From positions 1 through 8,743 of the forward strand of contig DASRSS010000018.1 of the NCBI GenBank assembly GCA_035656335.1: a stretch of DNA of 8,743 bases, given 5' to 3'. Below are positions 5,119 to 8,743 of this stretch, piece after piece. The notes below the pieces were generated by a model that did not search any database, was not told the origin of the DNA, and was given only the letters and a program-made list of their open reading frames with translations. The DNA is from DASRSS01 sp035656335. GTDB lineage: Bacteria > Actinomycetota > Actinomycetes > Mycobacteriales > Jatrophihabitantaceae. The position numbers and the translations under genes were made by a program. Position 1 is the stretch's first letter; every line of letters begins with the position of its first letter.

Positions 5119-6755
5119 TGGCCTACAACATCGCGGATCTGTTCGAGCACGCCGTCGACGCATTTCCCGACCGCAAGGCGGTGGCCTGCGGCGATGAGCA
5201 GCGCACCTTCGCCGAACTGGACGCCCGGGCCAATCAGCTCGCCCATCATCTCGCGGCGCACGGCGTCGGCACCGGTTCGCACGTGGGCCTGTGCATGCGC
5301 AACCGCATCGAGGCCGTCGAGGCCATGCTCGCGGTCTACAAGCTGCGCGCGGTGCTGATCAACATCAACTTCCGCTACACGGCCACCGAGATCCGGTACG
5401 TGCTCGACAACGCCGACGTGGTCGCCGTGCTGCACGAGCGCCAGTTCGCGCCCGCGATCGACGAGGCGGTGCCCGGGACGCAGGTGCAGCACGTCGTGTC
5501 CGTCGATGACGATTCCGGTGCCGTGTTCGCGGGCGTCGACTACGAGACCGCGGTGGCCGAGGGCAAGCCCGAGCGCGACTTCGAGGAGCGCAGCGGCGAC
5601 GACCTCTACATCCTCTACACCGGCGGGACCACCGGCCGTCCCAAGGGCGTGATGTGGCGGCACGAGGACGTGTGGCGCACGCTCGGCGGTGGCGTGAATT
5701 TCGTGACCGGCGAGCCGCTGGAGAACGAGTGGGCGCAGTCGGAGATGGGCAAGATCACCGGCGGGTTGACCCGGCTCGCGCTCGCGCCGCTCATCCACGG
5801 CAACGCGCAGTGGGCGGCGCTGATGGCGCTGTTCGCCGGCGACCCGGTCGTGTTCCTGCCGCACTTCGACCCGCACGAGGCGTGGAAGGCCGTCGAGAAG
5901 CACAAGGTGAACGTCATCGTGCTGATCGGTGACGCGATGGCCCGGCCGATCATCGAGGCGTACAAGAACGCTCCCAGTGACAAGCAGTACGACGCGTCCA
6001 GCGTGTTCGCCGTGTCGAGCAGCGCCGCGCTGTTCAGCCAGTCCGTCAAGAACCAGTACCTCGAGCTGCTGCCCAACGCCGTGATCACCGACGCCATCGG
6101 CTCGTCCGAGACCGGCTTCATGGGCATCGGCATGATCACCAAGGACAGCGAGCAGGGTGTCGGCGGCCCGCGGGTGAACGCGAGCAAGGACTGCATCGTG
6201 GTGGACGAGAACAACCGCCCGATCCCGCCCGGCTCGGACCAGATCGGCCTGCTCGCGCGCGGCGGCTACGTCCCGCTCGGTTACTACAAGGACCCCGAGA
6301 AGACCGCGCGGCTGTTCATCGAGGTGGACGGCAAGCGGTACACGGTCCCGGGTGACTTCGCGCGGCACGAGGCGGACGGCACGATCACCCTGCTCGGCCG
6401 CGGCAACACGTGCGTCAACACCGGCGGGGAGAAGGTCTTCCCCGAGGAGGTCGAGGAGGCGCTGATCTCGCACCCGGACGTGTTCGACGTGCTGGTGATC
6501 GGCGTCCCGGACGAGCGGCTCGGCCAGCGGGTCGCGGCCGTCGTCGAAGCCCGTCCCGGCACGTCCCCGACGTTCGAAGAGCTCAGCGCGCACGCGCGCA
6601 CCACGATCGCCGGCTACAAGGTGCCCAAGAGCATCTGGTTCGTCGACAAGGTGCAGCGGCTGGCGACCGGCAAGGCCGACTACCGCTGGGCCAAGGAGTA
6701 CGCGACCGATCACCCGGAAGAGGACGCATGCGCACAGCCATCTGCGACAAGCTAG
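5118..6755 (+). CDS. fadD19: Steroid side-chain acyl-CoA ligase FadD19
   Basis: A 545-residue adenylate-forming ligase, near the roughly 548 residues of M. tuberculosis FadD19 (Rv3515c), which it resembles from end to end (from memory). FadD19 activates C26/C24 steroid side-chain carboxylates with ATP and CoA. In Rhodococcus it is needed for C24-branched sterol side chains. Seen here are the phosphate loop YTGGTTGRPKG (167-177) followed by VMWRHED (178-184), IHGNAQWAA (226-234), DAIGSSETGF (325-334), VPGDFA (410-415), GRG (427-429), NTGGEKVFPEEVEEAL (434-449) and catalytic lysine K519 (ATGKADYRW). The first ATG is the only possible N-terminal start because a TAG lies 12 nt upstream in frame. 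It lacks a ribosome-binding site. The 3' end overlaps the next gene by 28 nt. Orthology is well supported by sequence and by the divergent echA19 neighbour. Confidence 0.93.
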   Translation: MAYNIADLFEHAVDAFPDRKAVACGDEQRTFAELDARANQLAHHLAAHGVGTGSHVGLCMRNRIEAVEAMLAVYKLRAVLININFRYTATEIRYVLDNADVVAVLHERQFAPAIDEAVPGTQVQHVVSVDDDSGAVFAGVDYETAVAEGKPERDFEERSGDDLYILYTGGTTGRPKGVMWRHEDVWRTLGGGVNFVTGEPLENEWAQSEMGKITGGLTRLALAPLIHGNAQWAALMALFAGDPVVFLPHFDPHEAWKAVEKHKVNVIVLIGDAMARPIIEAYKNAPSDKQYDASSVFAVSSSAALFSQSVKNQYLELLPNAVITDAIGSSETGFMGIGMITKDSEQGVGGPRVNASKDCIVVDENNRPIPPGSDQIGLLARGGYVPLGYYKDPEKTARLFIEVDGKRYTVPGDFARHEADGTITLLGRGNTCVNTGGEKVFPEEVEEALISHPDVFDVLVIGVPDERLGQRVAAVVEARPGTSPTFEELSAHARTTIAGYKVPKSIWFVDKVQRLATGKADYRWAKEYATDHPEEDACAQPSATS

Positions 6756-7831
6756 GCATCCAGTACCCGATCTTCGGGTTCACCCCGTCCGAGCACGTCG
6801 CGGCGGCGATCAGTCGCGCGGGTGGACTCGGCGTGCTCGGCTGCGTCCGCTTCAACGACGCCGAGGAGCTCGACGCCGTGCTGTCCTGGATGGACGAGAA
6901 CTCCGACGGCAAGCCGTACGGCGTCGACATCGTGATGCCCGCGAAGGTGCCGACCGAGGGAACCGCGACGGACCTGTCGCAGTACATCCCCGAGGGGCAC
7001 AAGCAGTTCGTGCAGGAGACGCTGCGCAAGCTCGGTGTCCCGCCGCTGCCGGAGGACGGCGAGCCCGGCGCCGAAGGCGTGCTCGGCTGGCTGCATTCGG
7101 TCGCGCGCTCGCACGTGGACGTCGCCCTCAAGCACCCGATCAAGCTGATCGCGAACGCGCTCGGCTCGCCGCCGAAGGACGTGATCGACGAGGCCCACGC
7201 GGCGGGCGTCCCGGTCGCCGCGCTGGCGGGCAAGGCCAAGCACGCGCGCTCGCACGTCGACAACGGCGTGGACATCGTGATCGCGCAAGGCACCGAGGCC
7301 GGCGGGCACACCGGCGAGATCGCGACGATGGTGCTGGTCCCGGAGATCGTCGACGCTGTCGGCGACGACGCGTACGTGCTCGCCGCCGGTGGCATCGGGT
7401 CCGGCCGGCAGATCGCGGCGGCGCTCGCGCTCGGAGCCGGCGGAGTCTGGATGGGCTCGTACTGGCTGACAACGAGCGAGTACACGCTCGGCGCCGGCGA
7501 CACGATGAAGCAGGCGCTGGTCGCGGCCGGGTCGGACCAGACCGTCCGCGCCCGCGTGTACAGCGGCAAGCCGGCGCGGCTGCTCAAGTCGCGCTGGACC
7601 GACGCGTGGGCCGAGCCCGGCGCGCCTGAGCCATTGCCGATGCCGCTGCAGAACCTGCTCGTCAGCGAGGCGCACCAGCGCATCATGAACGCCGGCGACC
7701 CGACCGTCGTGGCGATGCCGGTCGGCCAGATCGTCGGGCGGATGAACGCCGTGCGCCCGGTGGCCGAACTGGTCACGGAGCTGGTGTCGGAGTTCGACGA
7801 GGCGCTCACCCGGCTCGACAAGACGCGATGA
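6728..7831 (+). CDS. Nitronate monooxygenase / FabK-type FMN oxidoreductase
   Basis: A 367-residue TIM-barrel flavoprotein of the 2-nitropropane dioxygenase/nitronate monooxygenase superfamily, which also includes FabK enoyl reductases and steroid-pathway members such as IpdC. Visible blocks are PIFGFTPSEHVAAAISRAGG (14-33), IAQGTEAGGHTG (185-196) with the histidine H194 characteristic of the class, and VLAAGGIGSGRQIAAALALG (217-236), which binds the FMN phosphate. It has no signal peptide and is cytosolic. The ATG at 6728 lies inside fadD19, with GGAAGAGGA at 6716-6724 as a good ribosome-binding site; the 28-nt overlap implies coupled translation. It ends in an ATGA overlap with the next flavoenzyme gene. 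Real nitronate activity is doubtful, because in this operon a redox step on a steroid or acyl-CoA is more likely. The family is firm; the substrate is unknown. Confidence 0.87.
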   Translation: MRTAICDKLGIQYPIFGFTPSEHVAAAISRAGGLGVLGCVRFNDAEELDAVLSWMDENSDGKPYGVDIVMPAKVPTEGTATDLSQYIPEGHKQFVQETLRKLGVPPLPEDGEPGAEGVLGWLHSVARSHVDVALKHPIKLIANALGSPPKDVIDEAHAAGVPVAALAGKAKHARSHVDNGVDIVIAQGTEAGGHTGEIATMVLVPEIVDAVGDDAYVLAAGGIGSGRQIAAALALGAGGVWMGSYWLTTSEYTLGAGDTMKQALVAAGSDQTVRARVYSGKPARLLKSRWTDAWAEPGAPEPLPMPLQNLLVSEAHQRIMNAGDPTVVAMPVGQIVGRMNAVRPVAELVTELVSEFDEALTRLDKTR

Positions 7832-8743
7832 CACCGGACGTGCTGGCGCCGGCGAAGCTGGGGCCGGTGCAGCTGCGCAACCGCATCATCAAGGCGGCGA
7901 CGTACGAGGGACGCAACCGCAAGAGCCTGGTCACCGACGAGCTGATCGAGTTCCATCGCGCGATCGCGGCCGGCGGCGTCGGCATGACCACGGTCGCGTA
8001 CTGCGCGGTCAGCCCCGAGGGACGCACCGAGCGCAAGCAGCTGTACTGGCGCGACGAAGCGCTGCCCGGACTGCGCCGGCTCACCGACGCCGTCCACGCC
8101 GAGGGCGCCGCCGTGTCGACGCAGATCGGCCACGCCGGCCCGGTCGCCGACGCGAAGAGCAACCGGCTGCCGAGCATCGCGCCGGGCCGCAGCTTCCAAC
8201 CGATGAGCATGACGTTCAACAGTGCCGCGACCGCCGACGACATCGCGCGCATCACCGCCGATCACGCGAGCGCGGCGCGCATGGCGATCGAGGCGGGGTT
8301 CGACGCGGTCGAGATCCACTTCGGGCACAACTACCTCGCCAGCTCGTTCCTCAGCCCGCGGCTGAACAAGCGCGACGACGCCTACGGCGGGCCGATCGAG
8401 AACCGCGCCAAGGTCGCGCTCGGCATCGCCCGGGCGGTGCGCGAGGAGGTCGGCGACCGGATCGCCGTCACCGCGAAGATCAACATGCGGGACGGCGTGC
8501 CGGGCGGGCTGGAGGTCGACGACAGCATCCAGGTGGCGCGCTGGCTGCAGGAGGAGGGCACCGTCGACGCGCTGGAGCTGACGGCGGGCAGCTCCCTGCT
8601 GAACCCGATGTACCTGTTCCGCGGCGAGGCGCCGGTCCGCGAGTTCGCCGCCAACTTCAAGCAGCCGCTTCGGGCGGGCATCCGGATGTCCGGCACGAGG
8701 TTCCTGCGCGCCTACCCCTACCAGGAGGCGTACCTCCTCGAAC
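7828..8743 (+). CDS. Old Yellow Enzyme family NADH:flavin oxidoreductase, N-terminal part (cut by right edge)
   Basis: 305 codons are open to the window end with no stop. The protein is an FMN-dependent ene-reductase of the OYE/2,4-dienoyl-CoA reductase type. Motifs in order are LGPVQLRNRIIKAATYEG (11-28), which forms the FMN site, QIGHAGP (99-105), and GFDAVEIHFGHNYLASSFLS (157-176) with active-site histidines H164 and H167, followed by RLNKRDDAYGGPIENRAK (178-195). AKINMRDG (216-223) and ALELTAGSS (248-256) continue the barrel. The start ATG overlaps the stop of the preceding flavoprotein gene (ATGA), so translation is coupled. What remains is most of a TIM barrel of roughly 370-400 residues. 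Whether it continues into a FadH-like FAD/NAD domain cannot be seen. By family it should reduce an activated C=C bond, perhaps on a sterol side chain or ring; the substrate is inferred. Confidence 0.9.
   Translation, partial: MTPDVLAPAKLGPVQLRNRIIKAATYEGRNRKSLVTDELIEFHRAIAAGGVGMTTVAYCAVSPEGRTERKQLYWRDEALPGLRRLTDAVHAEGAAVSTQIGHAGPVADAKSNRLPSIAPGRSFQPMSMTFNSAATADDIARITADHASAARMAIEAGFDAVEIHFGHNYLASSFLSPRLNKRDDAYGGPIENRAKVALGIARAVREEVGDRIAVTAKINMRDGVPGGLEVDDSIQVARWLQEEGTVDALELTAGSSLLNPMYLFRGEAPVREFAANFKQPLRAGIRMSGTRFLRAYPYQEAYLLE

Noticed and set aside
5055..6713. Upstream in-frame extension of echA19 to an 818-residue protein
   Set aside because: The extension lies entirely antisense to fadD19 and its promoter, has shadow-like composition and no domain. 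The EchA19 family begins at the ATG at 5054.
6583..8328. Minus-strand open frame of 581 residues opposite the two flavoenzyme genes
   Set aside because: Shadow frame: the plus strand carries complete conserved flavoprotein motifs across the same stretch.
1..8743. CRISPR arrays, tRNA/rRNA genes, insertion sequences, phage genes
   Set aside because: No regularly spaced repeats, no tRNA-like cloverleaf in the short intergenic gaps, and no transposase or integrase motifs were found.

Overview
The window comes from a high-GC actinomycete (Mycobacteriales or Pseudonocardiales type). Codons end almost uniformly in G or C, starts include GTG, and operator sites match the mycobacterial/rhodococcal steroid repressor KstR. 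Eight genes are visible, two of them cut by the window edges. The best reading is a KstR-controlled sterol side-chain catabolism locus, with two typical members (echA19 and fadD19) plus accessory genes that are less usual in such a locus.

Left part (1-4247): a truncated minus-strand gene for a DUF35/OB-fold protein reads off the left edge. It is divergent from a plus-strand run of an acyl-CoA ligase, a MoxR-type AAA+ ATPase and a CoxE-like VWA protein. Gaps in this run are 23 and 15 nt, so it is probably one transcript. The 153-nt divergent gap holds two KstR-like palindromes, one next to each gene. No metal-enzyme or CO-dehydrogenase gene is near the AAA+/VWA pair, so its client is unknown.

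Right part (4257-8743): echA19 (minus strand) converges on the VWA gene with only 9 nt between stop codons. It is divergent from fadD19 (plus strand) across a 63-nt gap with a third KstR-like site. The echA19/fadD19 divergence is also found in Mycobacterium tuberculosis (Rv3516/Rv3515c, from memory). fadD19 overlaps a nitronate-monooxygenase-type flavoprotein gene by 28 nt. That gene overlaps an Old-Yellow-Enzyme-type oxidoreductase by 4 nt (ATGA), and the latter runs off the right edge. This looks like a translationally coupled operon.

Working model: FadD19 activates a sterol side-chain acid to its CoA thioester, and EchA19 hydrates the enoyl-CoA. The DUF35 protein probably partners a thiolase or aldolase (Ltp3/Ltp4 type) encoded beyond the left edge. 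The second ligase and the two flavoenzymes may handle unusual side chains or double bonds. FadD19, Ltp3 and Ltp4 are known from C24-branched (plant sterol) side-chain degradation in Rhodococcus. I saw no RNA genes, mobile elements, CRISPR arrays or convincing terminators.
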